From: Ramlibacter sp.
GTDB taxonomy: Bacteria; Pseudomonadota; Gammaproteobacteria; Burkholderiales; Burkholderiaceae_C
Direction of reading: 5' to 3'
Assembly: GCA_021323335.1 (NCBI GenBank)
Contig: JAJTCN010000046.1
Coordinates: forward strand, 1-64,000
Length of the DNA stretch: 64,000 nt
The notes under the pieces are model-generated. The model was not told the origin of the DNA and did no database searches. It worked only from the letters and a program-made list of their open reading frames with translations. The translations under genes and the position numbers were made by a program. The number at the start of each line of letters is the position of its first letter. The stretch's first letter is position 1. Below, piece after piece: positions 1 through 7,822 of this stretch.

Positions 1-66
1 CGCCTCCCTTGCCTTGCCGCCGCCCCCGCAAGACACTGCGCCGAAGCTGTAGCAAGGAACGAGGAA

Positions 67-990
67 ATGGCGAATCGGATCGGTTGGATCGGCCTCGGCC
101 GCATGGGCGAGGCGATGGTCAAGCGGCTGCTGAAGGCCGGCCACGGCGTCAGCGTGTGGAACCGAACGCGCAGCAAGGCCGAGCCGCTGGCCGAGTACGG
201 CGCCGAGATCGCCGCGCACAAGACCGACCTGGCGGCCTGCGAGGTGGTCTTCACGATGGTCTCCACCACCGACGACCTGAAGGACGTGCTGTTCGGGGAC
301 GGCGGCCTCGTCACCGGCTCGCGCAAGCCGCAGGTGGTGGTGGACAGCTCCTCCATCTCGCAGGAAGGCTCGGCGGACATCCGCGCGCGGCTCGAAGCGA
401 TGGGCGTGGCCTACCTCTGCGCGCCGGTGTCCGGCAATGCCAAGGTGGCCAAGGCCGGCAAGCTGCTGATCGTCGCGTCCGGGCCGCGGGCGCTGTACGA
501 CAAGGCGCAGCCCTACCTCGCGGCCATGGGCCGCAAGGCCATGTGGGTGGGCGAGGGCGAGCTGGCGCGCATCTGGAAGATCGCGCACAACACCATGTTC
601 GGCGTGGTGATCCAGAACCTGTGCGAGATCACCGTGCTGGCGGAAAAGGCGGGCATCCCGCGCCACGTGTTCCTGGAAAGCATCAACGACTCGGTGCTCG
701 GCTCCATGTACACGCGCTACAAGACGCCGGTTCTCACCAACCTCACCTTCGAGCAGGTCACCTTCACGCCGAAGCTGCTGCTCAAGGACATGGACCTGGG
801 AATGGGCGCCGCCAAGACCTACGGCGTGGCCATGCCCGCCGCCGCGGCCACGCGTGAATCCGTCGCCCGCATGGTGGGCCGCGGCTACGAGGACATCGAC
901 TTCGCCGTGCTGCTGCAGGAGACCGCGCGCGATGCGGGCCTGGAACTGAAGCCGGAGAACGTGAAAGTGGGCGACGGGCTGGAGTCCTGA
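67..990 (+). CDS. 3-hydroxyisobutyrate dehydrogenase-family NAD(P)-dependent oxidoreductase
   Basis: A 307-residue beta-hydroxyacid dehydrogenase. The N-terminal Rossmann domain carries the dinucleotide motif GLGRMG at residues 9-14, and the C-terminal all-helical half contains the family lysine in a WKIAHN context near residue 171. The family oxidises 3-hydroxyacids or reduces the semialdehydes in the cytosol. A GAGG ribosome site lies just before the ATG. It is followed at 45 bp by a Bug receptor and then maleylacetate reductase, so a role in an aromatic or organic-acid catabolic operon is likely. The substrate cannot be read from the sequence. The family is certain and the exact reaction is not. 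Confidence 0.88.
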   Translation: MANRIGWIGLGRMGEAMVKRLLKAGHGVSVWNRTRSKAEPLAEYGAEIAAHKTDLAACEVVFTMVSTTDDLKDVLFGDGGLVTGSRKPQVVVDSSSISQEGSADIRARLEAMGVAYLCAPVSGNAKVAKAGKLLIVASGPRALYDKAQPYLAAMGRKAMWVGEGELARIWKIAHNTMFGVVIQNLCEITVLAEKAGIPRHVFLESINDSVLGSMYTRYKTPVLTNLTFEQVTFTPKLLLKDMDLGMGAAKTYGVAMPAAAATRESVARMVGRGYEDIDFAVLLQETARDAGLELKPENVKVGDGLES

Positions 991-1035
991 CGCCCCTGCA
1001 GTTCGCATCTGTTCGATTTCCCAAGGAGACAAGGC

Positions 1036-1995
1036 ATGAAGCGAATCCTCACCGCCCTCGCGGCCACGCTGATCGCGGCCGGCGCATCCGCGCAAGCCAC
1101 CTGGCCGTCCAGGCCGATCAAGCTGGTGGTGCCGTTCACCGCCGGCAGCGGCACGGACATCATCGCGCGCACCGTCGGCGACGCCATGTCCAGGAGCATC
1201 GGCCAGCCGGTCCTCATCGAGAACAAGCCGGGCGCCGGCGGCACGATCGGCGCGGCGCAGGTGGCCAAGAGCGAGCCCGACGGCTACACGGTGCTGATCC
1301 ACTCCTCCGGCCATGCGCTGAATCCCGCGATCTATCCCGCCCTGCCTTACGACACGGTGAAGGACCTCACCGGCGTCACCCCGCTGGCGGCGCTGCCCAA
1401 TGTGCTGGTGGTGTCGCCTACCCGCGGCTGGAAGACGGTGGGCGACGTCGTCGCCGCGGCGAAGGCGAAGCCGGGGCAGATGAACTACGCCTCCGCGGGC
1501 ACCGGCAGCGCCACGCACATGAACGCCGAGAAGTTCAAGCTGCGCGCCGGCATCGAGGTGCAGCATGTGCCGTTCAAGGGCACGCCGGAAGCCCTGACCG
1601 ACGTGATCGGTGGGCGCAACGACTGGTTCTTCGCGCCGCTGTCCTCGTCGCTGTCGCTCATCAAGGAGGGCAAGCTGCAGGCGCTGGCCGTCAGCACCGC
1701 GCAGCGCTCGCCCGCCTTGCCGGACGTTCCGACCACCGTCGAAGCAGGCGTGCCGAACTCCGACTACACCTTCTGGGTCGGCATGATCGTGCCGGCGGCC
1801 ACGCCGCCCGCGGTGGTCAAGCGCCTGCACGAGGAAGTGCTCAAGGCCCTGGCCTCGCCGGAGGTGAAGGAGCGCATGGTGAAGCTCGGCGCCGAGCCCT
1901 TCACCATGGAGCCCGCCGCCTTCAACGCCTACATCCGCACGGAGATGGAATCGGCGGCGGTGATAGCGAAGACGGCCAACCTGAAGGCGCAATGA
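1036..1995 (+). CDS. TctC/Bug-family periplasmic solute-binding protein
   Basis: A 319-residue extracytoplasmic receptor of the tripartite tricarboxylate transporter family. Residues 1-20 form a signal peptide ending in ASA-QA. The mature part opens with the family signature around WPSRPIKLVVPF and continues with a PGAGG segment. A strong AAGGAGA ribosome site precedes the ATG. No TctA/TctB membrane genes are nearby, as is usual for the expanded Bug set of Burkholderiales, so the receptor may be an orphan. It lies between a hydroxyacid dehydrogenase and maleylacetate reductase, suggesting that it binds a carboxylated aromatic or one of its breakdown acids (inference). Confidence 0.92.
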   Translation: MKRILTALAATLIAAGASAQATWPSRPIKLVVPFTAGSGTDIIARTVGDAMSRSIGQPVLIENKPGAGGTIGAAQVAKSEPDGYTVLIHSSGHALNPAIYPALPYDTVKDLTGVTPLAALPNVLVVSPTRGWKTVGDVVAAAKAKPGQMNYASAGTGSATHMNAEKFKLRAGIEVQHVPFKGTPEALTDVIGGRNDWFFAPLSSSLSLIKEGKLQALAVSTAQRSPALPDVPTTVEAGVPNSDYTFWVGMIVPAATPPAVVKRLHEEVLKALASPEVKERMVKLGAEPFTMEPAAFNAYIRTEMESAAVIAKTANLKAQ

Positions 1996-2001
1996 GCTGA
2001 G

Positions 2002-3063
2002 ATGAAGGGTTTCGTCTACAACGGCCAGCCCGGCCGCGTGGTGTTCGGCGCGGGCTCCATCGCGCAACTCGGCAGGGAAATCGAGGCGCTGGGCGCGCGC
2101 CGGGCGCTGGTGCTGTCGACGCCGGAGCAGCGCGGCTCGGCCGAGCGCATCGCGCAGATGCTCGGTGAGCGGGCCGCGGGGATCTTCGATCGCGCCGTGA
2201 TGCACGTTCCGATCGAAACGGCGCGTGAAGCGCGGGAGGTCGCGCGCCAGCTGGGGGCGGATTGCGCGGTGGCGGTGGGCGGCGGTTCCACCACGGGCCT
2301 GGGCAAGGCCATCGCGCTCGATTCCGGCCTGCCCATCCTGGCGATTCCCACCACCTATGCGGGCAGCGAGATGACGCCGATCTACGGCATCACCGAGGGT
2401 GGCCTCAAGAAGACCGGCCGCGATGCCAGGGTGCTGCCGCGCACCGTGATCTACGACCCCGAGCTCACGCTGAGCCTGCCCGTGGGCCTGTCGGTCACCA
2501 GCGGCATCAATGCCATCGCGCATGCGGCCGAGGGGCTGTACTCGGTGGACGGCAACCCCGTCATGGACCTGATGGCGCAGGAGGGCATCGCGGCGCTCGG
2601 CCGCGCGCTGCCGGCGATCCGCGCCGATGCCGCGGACATCGGGGCGCGCGGCGATGCGCTGTACGGCGCATGGCTGTGCGGGGTGGTGCTGGGCAACGTC
2701 GGCATGGCGCTGCACCACAAGCTGTGCCACACGCTCGGTGGCAGCTTCAACCTGCCGCATGCGGAAACGCACACGATCGTCCTGCCGCACGCGCTGGCGT
2801 ACAACGCGGCGGCTGCGCCGCTGGCGATGAACCGGATCGCGCGGGCCTTGAAAGGCCGCAGCGCGGCGCAATCGGTATTCGATCTCGCGCGGGCCAACGG
2901 GGCGCCCGTGGCATTGCGCGACCTCGGCCTGCGGGAGAGCGACCTCGACCGCGCCTGCGACATCGCGATGCAGAACCAGTACCCGAATCCGCGCCCGCTG
3001 GAGCGCGCGGCGATCCGGCAGTTGTTGCAGGATGCGTTCGAAGGGAATCGGCCGGGGGCGTGA
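2002..3063 (+). CDS. Maleylacetate reductase (iron-containing alcohol dehydrogenase family)
   Basis: A 353-residue enzyme expected to reduce maleylacetate to 3-oxoadipate with NAD(P)H, the last step of the hydroxyquinol and chlorocatechol pathways. The nucleotide-binding segment VGGGSTTGLGKA lies near residues 92-103. Histidines of the metal/active-site region occur in the HHKLCHTLGG segment near residues 236-245 and in PHAETH. The length is typical of maleylacetate reductases and shorter than Fe-alcohol dehydrogenases. It starts 6 bp after the Bug receptor stop, so it is cotranscribed. It completes the hydroxyquinol dioxygenase pathway encoded about 8 kb downstream. Confidence 0.88.
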   Translation: MKGFVYNGQPGRVVFGAGSIAQLGREIEALGARRALVLSTPEQRGSAERIAQMLGERAAGIFDRAVMHVPIETAREAREVARQLGADCAVAVGGGSTTGLGKAIALDSGLPILAIPTTYAGSEMTPIYGITEGGLKKTGRDARVLPRTVIYDPELTLSLPVGLSVTSGINAIAHAAEGLYSVDGNPVMDLMAQEGIAALGRALPAIRADAADIGARGDALYGAWLCGVVLGNVGMALHHKLCHTLGGSFNLPHAETHTIVLPHALAYNAAAAPLAMNRIARALKGRSAAQSVFDLARANGAPVALRDLGLRESDLDRACDIAMQNQYPNPRPLERAAIRQLLQDAFEGNRPGA

Positions 3064-3130
3064 CGCCGGGGTCCATGCCGGAAACCCTGTGGCCGCCCCT
3101 ACCGTGGCGCGCTATGCTCCGTCTCCAATC

Positions 3131-3142
3131 GAACGACCGTTC
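3131..3142. promoter_or_regulatory. Short inverted repeat GAACG-AC-CGTTC before the GDSL lipoprotein gene
   Basis: A perfect 5+2+5 inverted repeat lies 18 bp upstream of the lipoprotein ATG and resembles TetR-family half sites. It is followed directly by six T residues, so it could instead be a weak terminator of the maleylacetate reductase operon. A TATGCT -10-like hexamer lies at about 3116. The assignment is by eye only. Confidence 0.3.
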
Positions 3143-3160
3143 TTTTTTGCGAGACCCCCC

Positions 3161-4285
3161 ATGAAAATCACCCGGAGATTCCACCTCGCCGTCCTGGCCG
3201 CGCTGTCCGCCGCGCTGCTGGTGTCCTGCGGCGGCGCATTCACTTCGAAGGACGACTTCGACCGGGTGATCGTCGCGGGCGACAGCCTGGCGGACGCCGG
3301 GACGTTCGGCCTGAAGTTCACCGTGCAGAACTCGGCGGCGCCGGCGGACGGCTTCCCGATCTGGCCGGAGATCGTGGCGGCGGAGTACGAAGTCGACAAC
3401 CAGTGCAACTACTACACGTTCAACGGCACGACCTACGTCACCGACGCCAATTGCAACAACTACGCGGTCGGCGGCGCGCGCATCGTCAACCCGGCCGCGC
3501 AGGGCGGCACCAACAGCCCGCAGTCGATCCCGACGCAGCTCGCCGCGGCCTCGGCGCAGGACGGGCCCTATTCGAAGTCGGACCTGGTGCTGGTGGACGG
3601 CGGCGGCAATGACGCGGCCGACCTGGTGGGCGCCTTCCTCGGCGTCACGGATGCCGCCAGCCAGGCTGCCTACCGCGACTTCCTGCTGCAGCAGATCCCC
3701 GCCGCCACGCTGGACCCCATCCTGGCCCAGCCCGACGGCAACGCGCAGGCAGCCGGGCTGTACATGCGCAACCTGGCGGACACCTACTACAACGCGATCA
3801 AGGTCAACGTCATCGACCGCGGCGCCAGCCATGTGGCCGTGCTGAACCTGCCGGACATCACCCTGACGCCGCGCTTCCGGCAAGTGCTGGCCCAGGTCGC
3901 GCAAGCCAGGGGCGACGTCGCGGCGGCCCAGTTGCAGGCCGCCATCCGCCAGTGGATCGGCGCCTTCAACACGCGCCTGGCCGAGCGCATCGGCACCGAC
4001 AGCCGGGTGGCGCTGGTCGACTTCAACGGCGACTTCACCGACGAAGTGCAGAACCCGACGAAGTACGGCCTGACCAACGCCACGCAGTCGGCCTGCGAAG
4101 TCGCCGGAATCGCCACCATCCAGGCTTGCACCACCGCGGCCCTGGACGCCAACCCGCCCGCGGGCCAGCGTGCCGGATGGTGGCAGACCTGGGCGTTCTC
4201 CGACAGCTTCCACCCGACGCCGCTGGGTCACCGGCTGCTGGCCGACAGCGTGTTCCGCGCGCTCGCCGCGGCGGGCTGGCTGTAA
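3161..4285 (+). CDS. SGNH/GDSL-family lipolytic lipoprotein
   Basis: A 374-residue secreted hydrolase. The start is ATG 3161, because the extra 43 upstream codons of the open frame are not signal-like. The signal peptide ends in a lipobox (LVSC, cysteine near residue 21), so the protein should be lipid-anchored. The nucleophile block GDSLADAGTFG follows at about residue 43, GGGND is the third block, and the C-terminal DSFHPTPLGH holds the Asp-x-x-His of the triad. The family cleaves carboxyl esters or lipids at the cell surface. It is monocistronic, with a REP pair beyond its 3' end. Confidence 0.88.
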   Translation: MKITRRFHLAVLAALSAALLVSCGGAFTSKDDFDRVIVAGDSLADAGTFGLKFTVQNSAAPADGFPIWPEIVAAEYEVDNQCNYYTFNGTTYVTDANCNNYAVGGARIVNPAAQGGTNSPQSIPTQLAAASAQDGPYSKSDLVLVDGGGNDAADLVGAFLGVTDAASQAAYRDFLLQQIPAATLDPILAQPDGNAQAAGLYMRNLADTYYNAIKVNVIDRGASHVAVLNLPDITLTPRFRQVLAQVAQARGDVAAAQLQAAIRQWIGAFNTRLAERIGTDSRVALVDFNGDFTDEVQNPTKYGLTNATQSACEVAGIATIQACTTAALDANPPAGQRAGWWQTWAFSDSFHPTPLGHRLLADSVFRALAAAGWL

Positions 4286-4294
4286 TGCGGTGAT

Positions 4295-4362
4295 GCCGGG
4301 GTTCGCTGCGCGAAACCCGGCCTACGAACCCGTAGGTCGGGTTGCCCGAAGGGCACCCCGAC
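4295..4362. repeat. Head-to-head pair of GTAG-type REP elements
   Basis: Two imperfect hairpins face each other in the gap between convergent genes. Their inner ends are CCTACG (4321-4326) and CGTAGG (4331-4336), separated by AACC. Each arm has a GTAG tetranucleotide next to a GC-rich stem-loop, the layout of REP elements mobilised by RAYT transposases. Related copies occur at 12897-12983 and 59685-59722. Confidence 0.6.
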
Positions 4363-4369
4363 GCCGCAA

Positions 4370-6034
4370 TTACGAAACGCCCAGCATCGCGCGGCCGACC
4401 GACTCGGCCACCTCGATGCCGTCCACGCCGGCGGACATGATCCCGCCGGCGTAACCGGCGCCTTCGCCGGCCGGGTAGAGCCCGCGCACGTTGAGGCTCT
4501 CATGCGCGCGGTTGCGCGTGATGCGCAGCGGTGAGGATGTGCGCGTCTCCACGCCCGTCAGCACGGCGTCCGGCATCGAGAAGCCGGCGATCTGCCGCTC
4601 GAACGCGGGCAGCGCCTCGCGGATCGCATCCAGCACGTAGACCGGCAGGCTCTCGCTGCCCGGCTGCGCCAGGTCCGTCATCTTCACGCCGGGCTTGTAC
4701 GAGGGCAGCACGCCGCCGAGCGCGGTGCTGCGTTGCCGCTTGACGAAGTCCCCCACCAGCTGGCCCGGTGCGATGTACCCGCCGCCGCCGAGTTCGTAGG
4801 CCCGCGACTCCCAGGTGCGCTGGAAGGCCATGCCGTCGAGCGGGTTCACCGGCCCTTCCGCCCGGCCGTCCTGCCGGTAGTCCTGCGGCGCGATGCCGAC
4901 GACGATGCCGGCATTCGCATTGCGTTCGTTGCGCGAGTACTGGCTCATGCCGTTGGTGACCACGCGCTGCGGCTCCGACGTCGCGGCCACCACCGTGCCG
5001 CCGGGGCACATGCAGAAGCTGTACACGCTGCGCCCGTTCTTCGCGTGGTGCACCAGCTTGTAGTCGGCGGCGCCCAGGATTTCGTTGCCCGCGTTCGGGC
5101 CGAAGCGCGCCCGGTCGATCACGCCCTGCGGATGCTCGATGCGAAAGCCCACGGAGAAGGGCTTGGCCTCCATGTACACGCCGCGCTCGTGCAGCATGCG
5201 GAAGGTGTCGCGCGCGCTGTGGCCCAGCGCCAGCACCACGTGGTCGGTGCGCAGCTGCTCGCCCGACGCCAGCGTCACGCCGCGCAGGGCGTAGCCTTCC
5301 GCCTGAGGCTCCAGCAGCACGTCGGTGACCTGCTGGCCGAAGCGGATCTCGCCGCCCAGCGCCTCGATGTCCGCGCGCATCTTCTCCACCATGCCCACCA
5401 GGCGGAAGGTGCCGATGTGCGGCTTGCTGACGAAGAGGATCTCCTCCGGCGCGCCGGCCTTGACGAACTCGTCCAGCACCTTGCGCGTCAGGTAGCGCGG
5501 GTCGCTGATCTGGCTCCACAGCTTGCCGTCGCTGAAGGTGCCGGCGCCGCCCTCGCCGAACTGCACGTTGGACTCGGGGTTCAGCACGCCCTTGCGCCAC
5601 AGGCCCCAGGTGTCCTGCGTGCGCTCGCGCACCTGCTTGCCGCGCTCCAGCACGATCGGGCGCAGCCCCATCTGCGCCAGCACCAGCGCGGCGAAGATCC
5701 CGCAGGGGCCGAAGCCGACCACGACCGGCCGCGGCCGGCCCTGCGCGTGGAAGTCGGCGGGTGCGTGGCCGACGAAGCGGTACTGCATGTCCGGCGTCGG
5801 CCGCACGTGGGGATCGCCCTGCTTGCCGGCCAGCACCGCCGCTTCGTCGCGCAGCTGGACGTCCACCGAGTAGATCAGCACGATGGCCGTCTTCTTGCGG
5901 GCGTCGTAGGCGCGCTTGAAGACGCTGAACGACAGCAGGTCCGCGTCGGCGATGCCGAGCTTGCGCACGATGGCCGGGCGCAAGGCGTCCTCCGCGTGGT
6001 CCAGCGGCAGGCGCAGTTCGGTGAGTCTCAGCAT
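4370..6034 (-). CDS. FAD-dependent dehydrogenase (COG2509-type flavoprotein)
   Basis: A 554-residue flavoprotein of the uncharacterised FAD-dependent dehydrogenase family. An N-terminal domain of about 95 residues precedes the FAD-binding Rossmann motif VVVGFGPCGIFAAL, followed by an ERG dinucleotide segment. Conserved internal blocks include NVQFGEGGAGTFSDGKL and the C-terminal GLYPAGEGAGYAGGI. Length and architecture match the family throughout. The substrate is unknown. It is transcribed convergently with the lipoprotein gene. A terminator lies just upstream of its start and separates it from the small gene at 6104-6271. Confidence 0.87.
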   Translation of the reverse strand: MLRLTELRLPLDHAEDALRPAIVRKLGIADADLLSFSVFKRAYDARKKTAIVLIYSVDVQLRDEAAVLAGKQGDPHVRPTPDMQYRFVGHAPADFHAQGRPRPVVVGFGPCGIFAALVLAQMGLRPIVLERGKQVRERTQDTWGLWRKGVLNPESNVQFGEGGAGTFSDGKLWSQISDPRYLTRKVLDEFVKAGAPEEILFVSKPHIGTFRLVGMVEKMRADIEALGGEIRFGQQVTDVLLEPQAEGYALRGVTLASGEQLRTDHVVLALGHSARDTFRMLHERGVYMEAKPFSVGFRIEHPQGVIDRARFGPNAGNEILGAADYKLVHHAKNGRSVYSFCMCPGGTVVAATSEPQRVVTNGMSQYSRNERNANAGIVVGIAPQDYRQDGRAEGPVNPLDGMAFQRTWESRAYELGGGGYIAPGQLVGDFVKRQRSTALGGVLPSYKPGVKMTDLAQPGSESLPVYVLDAIREALPAFERQIAGFSMPDAVLTGVETRTSSPLRITRNRAHESLNVRGLYPAGEGAGYAGGIMSAGVDGIEVAESVGRAMLGVS

Positions 6035-6062
6035 CGCGTGCGGTTTGCGGGGCGCTCAATGC

Positions 6063-6084
6063 AAAACGCCGCCCGGGGGCGGCG
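6063..6084 (-). terminator. Rho-independent terminator of the 55-residue protein gene
   Basis: Read on the minus strand, a perfect 8-bp GC stem (CGCCGCCC with GGGCGGCG) is followed by TTTT. It lies 20 bp after the stop of the small basic-protein gene and overlaps the leader of the downstream FAD gene. Confidence 0.65.
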
Positions 6085-6103
6085 ATTCGCGGTCGGCCCT
6101 GGC

Positions 6104-6271
6104 TCAGCCGCCTTTTTGCGGGCGCTTGCCGGGGTTCTTCTTGCTGCGCGTGTGCTTGCCACGCTCCAGGCTGACCTTCTGGCCGTGGCCGGCGGTCAGG
6201 GTGACGCCCTTGGGGGCGGGAGCGCGGGGGGTGGCGCGGCGGTCCGCTTCGGTGACGATCTTGTTGCCCAT
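6104..6271 (-). CDS. Small basic conserved protein of unknown function (55 residues)
   Basis: An ATG-initiated 55-residue frame starting MGNKIVTEADRRATPR, with a GGAG ribosome site about 7 bp upstream. The C-terminal half is very basic (KHTRSKKNPGKRPQKGG), consistent with nucleic-acid or ribosome contact, though no family was recognised. It is flanked upstream by a 42-bp gap and downstream by its own terminator, so it looks like an independent small gene and not a shadow. The function is unknown. Confidence 0.6.
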   Translation of the reverse strand: MGNKIVTEADRRATPRAPAPKGVTLTAGHGQKVSLERGKHTRSKKNPGKRPQKGG

Positions 6272-6313
6272 GGAGGCTCCGTGGAATTTGTAAGTGGAAG
6301 GTGGAACCCTCGA

Positions 6314-7567
6314 TTATCCCTCACGCGCGGTTTCTTGCCCCGCCAGCCATTCCATCACCCCCAACGCGGCTGCCCGCCCGGTGGCCAGGCTGGCCGTCAG
6401 CAGGTAGCCGCCGGTGGGCGCTTCCCAGTCCAGCATCTCGCCCGCGGCGAACACGCCGGGCATGGCGCGCAGCATGTAACGGGCATCCAGCGCCGCGAAG
6501 CTCACCCCGCCGGCCGTGCTGATGGCCTCGTCGATCGGACGCGGCCGGGCCAGCACCAGGGGCAGGCCCTTGAGCGCCCGTGCCAGCGCGTGGGGGTCGT
6601 CGAGCTGTTCTCGCGTGAGCAGTTCATACAGCAGCGCCATCTTCAGGCCCTGGATGCCGAGGCGGCTCTTGAGATGGGTGGACAGGCTGCGCGGCCCGCG
6701 CGGCCGCGAGACTTCCGCCAGCACCTGCTCCTCGGTGTGCTGCGGCAGCAGGTCGACCAGCCAGGTGGCCTGGCCCTGCGCCGCGATCTCCTCGCGCAGG
6801 CGCGCGCTGAAGGCGTAGACCAGGCTGCCTTCGACGCCGGTGTCGGTGAGGACGAACTCGCCCTGCTGCCGGCCGCTGCCATCGGCATGGCGCGCGGCGG
6901 CGGGCTTGACCGGCTGGCCGGCGAAGCGCTGCCGCAGGTGGTCGCTCCAGCCGCCGCGGCCCGGGCCGGTCGGCGCCACGTCGAAGCCGCAGTTCGATGG
7001 GCGCAGCGGCGCGATGTCGACGCCCCGCGCCTGCAGCCAGGGCGCCCACGCACCGTCGGAGCCCAGCCGCTTCCAGCTGGCGCCGCCCAGGGCGAGCACG
7101 GTCGCATCGCATGGGAAGGTCACTTCGCCGGCGGGCGTGCCGAAGCGCAGCGTGCCGTCTTCGGACCAGCCGGTCCAGCGATGCCGGGCATGGAAGCGCA
7201 CGCCGGCCTCGCGCAGCCGGTGCAGCCACGCGCGCAGCAGCGGCGCGGCTTTCATGTCCTGGGGGAAGACGCGGCCGGAGGTGCCGACGAAGGTCTCGAT
7301 GCCAAGCCCGGCGGCCCACCCGCGCACCGCCTGGCCGTCGAAGGCCAGCAGGGCGTCGCGCAATGCAGCGCTGCTCTCGCCGTAGCGCTGCAGCAAGGCC
7401 GCGGTCGGCTCCGAGTGGGTCAGGTTCAAGCCGCCGCGGCCCGCCAGCAGGAACTTGCGGCCCACGGACGGCATGGCGTCGAACAGGTCGACCTCGACGC
7501 CGCGCTGCGACAGCACCTCGGCGGCCATCAGACCGGCGGCGCCGCCGCCGATGACCGCGACGGGCAT
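6314..7567 (-). CDS. TIGR03862-type (HI0933/YhiN-like) NAD(P)/FAD-dependent flavoprotein
   Basis: A 417-residue flavoprotein beginning MPVAVIGGGAAGLMAAEVL, with the FAD Rossmann motif within the first 15 residues. The longer open frame upstream lacks coding character, and the chosen ATG falls 4 bp after the stop of the 71-residue gene. Conserved features are the GRGGLNLTHSE block near residue 45, the ALGGASW motif and the C-terminal GVFAAGEMLDWEAPTGGYLL flavin contact. The family is widespread and has no assigned reaction. It probably forms an operon with the preceding small gene. Confidence 0.87.
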   Translation of the reverse strand: MPVAVIGGGAAGLMAAEVLSQRGVEVDLFDAMPSVGRKFLLAGRGGLNLTHSEPTAALLQRYGESSAALRDALLAFDGQAVRGWAAGLGIETFVGTSGRVFPQDMKAAPLLRAWLHRLREAGVRFHARHRWTGWSEDGTLRFGTPAGEVTFPCDATVLALGGASWKRLGSDGAWAPWLQARGVDIAPLRPSNCGFDVAPTGPGRGGWSDHLRQRFAGQPVKPAAARHADGSGRQQGEFVLTDTGVEGSLVYAFSARLREEIAAQGQATWLVDLLPQHTEEQVLAEVSRPRGPRSLSTHLKSRLGIQGLKMALLYELLTREQLDDPHALARALKGLPLVLARPRPIDEAISTAGGVSFAALDARYMLRAMPGVFAAGEMLDWEAPTGGYLLTASLATGRAAALGVMEWLAGQETAREG

Positions 7568-7571
7568 GTCC

Positions 7572-7787
7572 TTACCCGCGGAAGCCTTCGATGGCTCGCT
7601 GCGCGTCCCGGATCGCCTCTTCTTCCAGGCGCTTGCTGCCCCAGCGGGGCTTGCCCAGGTACTGGGCGAGGGCGCTGACGCGCTTGACGACTTTCCCTTC
7701 GAGGCGGATCGTGTAATTGCCGTGCCGGTCGGCTTCGATGGCATAGGTCGGGCCGGCGCCGTGGCCGACCGTGTACTCGGTCTTCAT
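7572..7787 (-). CDS. Conserved 71-residue hypothetical protein
   Basis: A small soluble protein starting MKTEYTVGHGAG, with a beta-rich first half (YAIEADRHGNYTIRLEG) and a helical second half (SKRLEEEAIRDAQRAIEGF). It is clearly coding by codon use and by its tight spacing, 4 bp from the downstream flavoprotein. No domain was recognised. Transcription is minus-strand, following the FAD hydroxylase gene at 7823. Confidence 0.6.
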   Translation of the reverse strand: MKTEYTVGHGAGPTYAIEADRHGNYTIRLEGKVVKRVSALAQYLGKPRWGSKRLEEEAIRDAQRAIEGFRG

Positions 7788-7822
7788 GCCCCGATTCTCG
7801 CCGACGCGGCGGCTGCCGGGTT

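Noticed and set aside
2..52. Possible end of an upstream gene (frame ending at TAG 50-52)
   Set aside because: Sixteen proline/alanine-rich codons are too few to tell a gene end from intergenic DNA.
2747..4231. A 494-codon minus-strand frame opposite the GDSL lipoprotein
   Set aside because: Arg/Gly/Ala/Val-rich shadow caused by high GC. The plus strand has signal peptide, lipobox and catalytic motifs.
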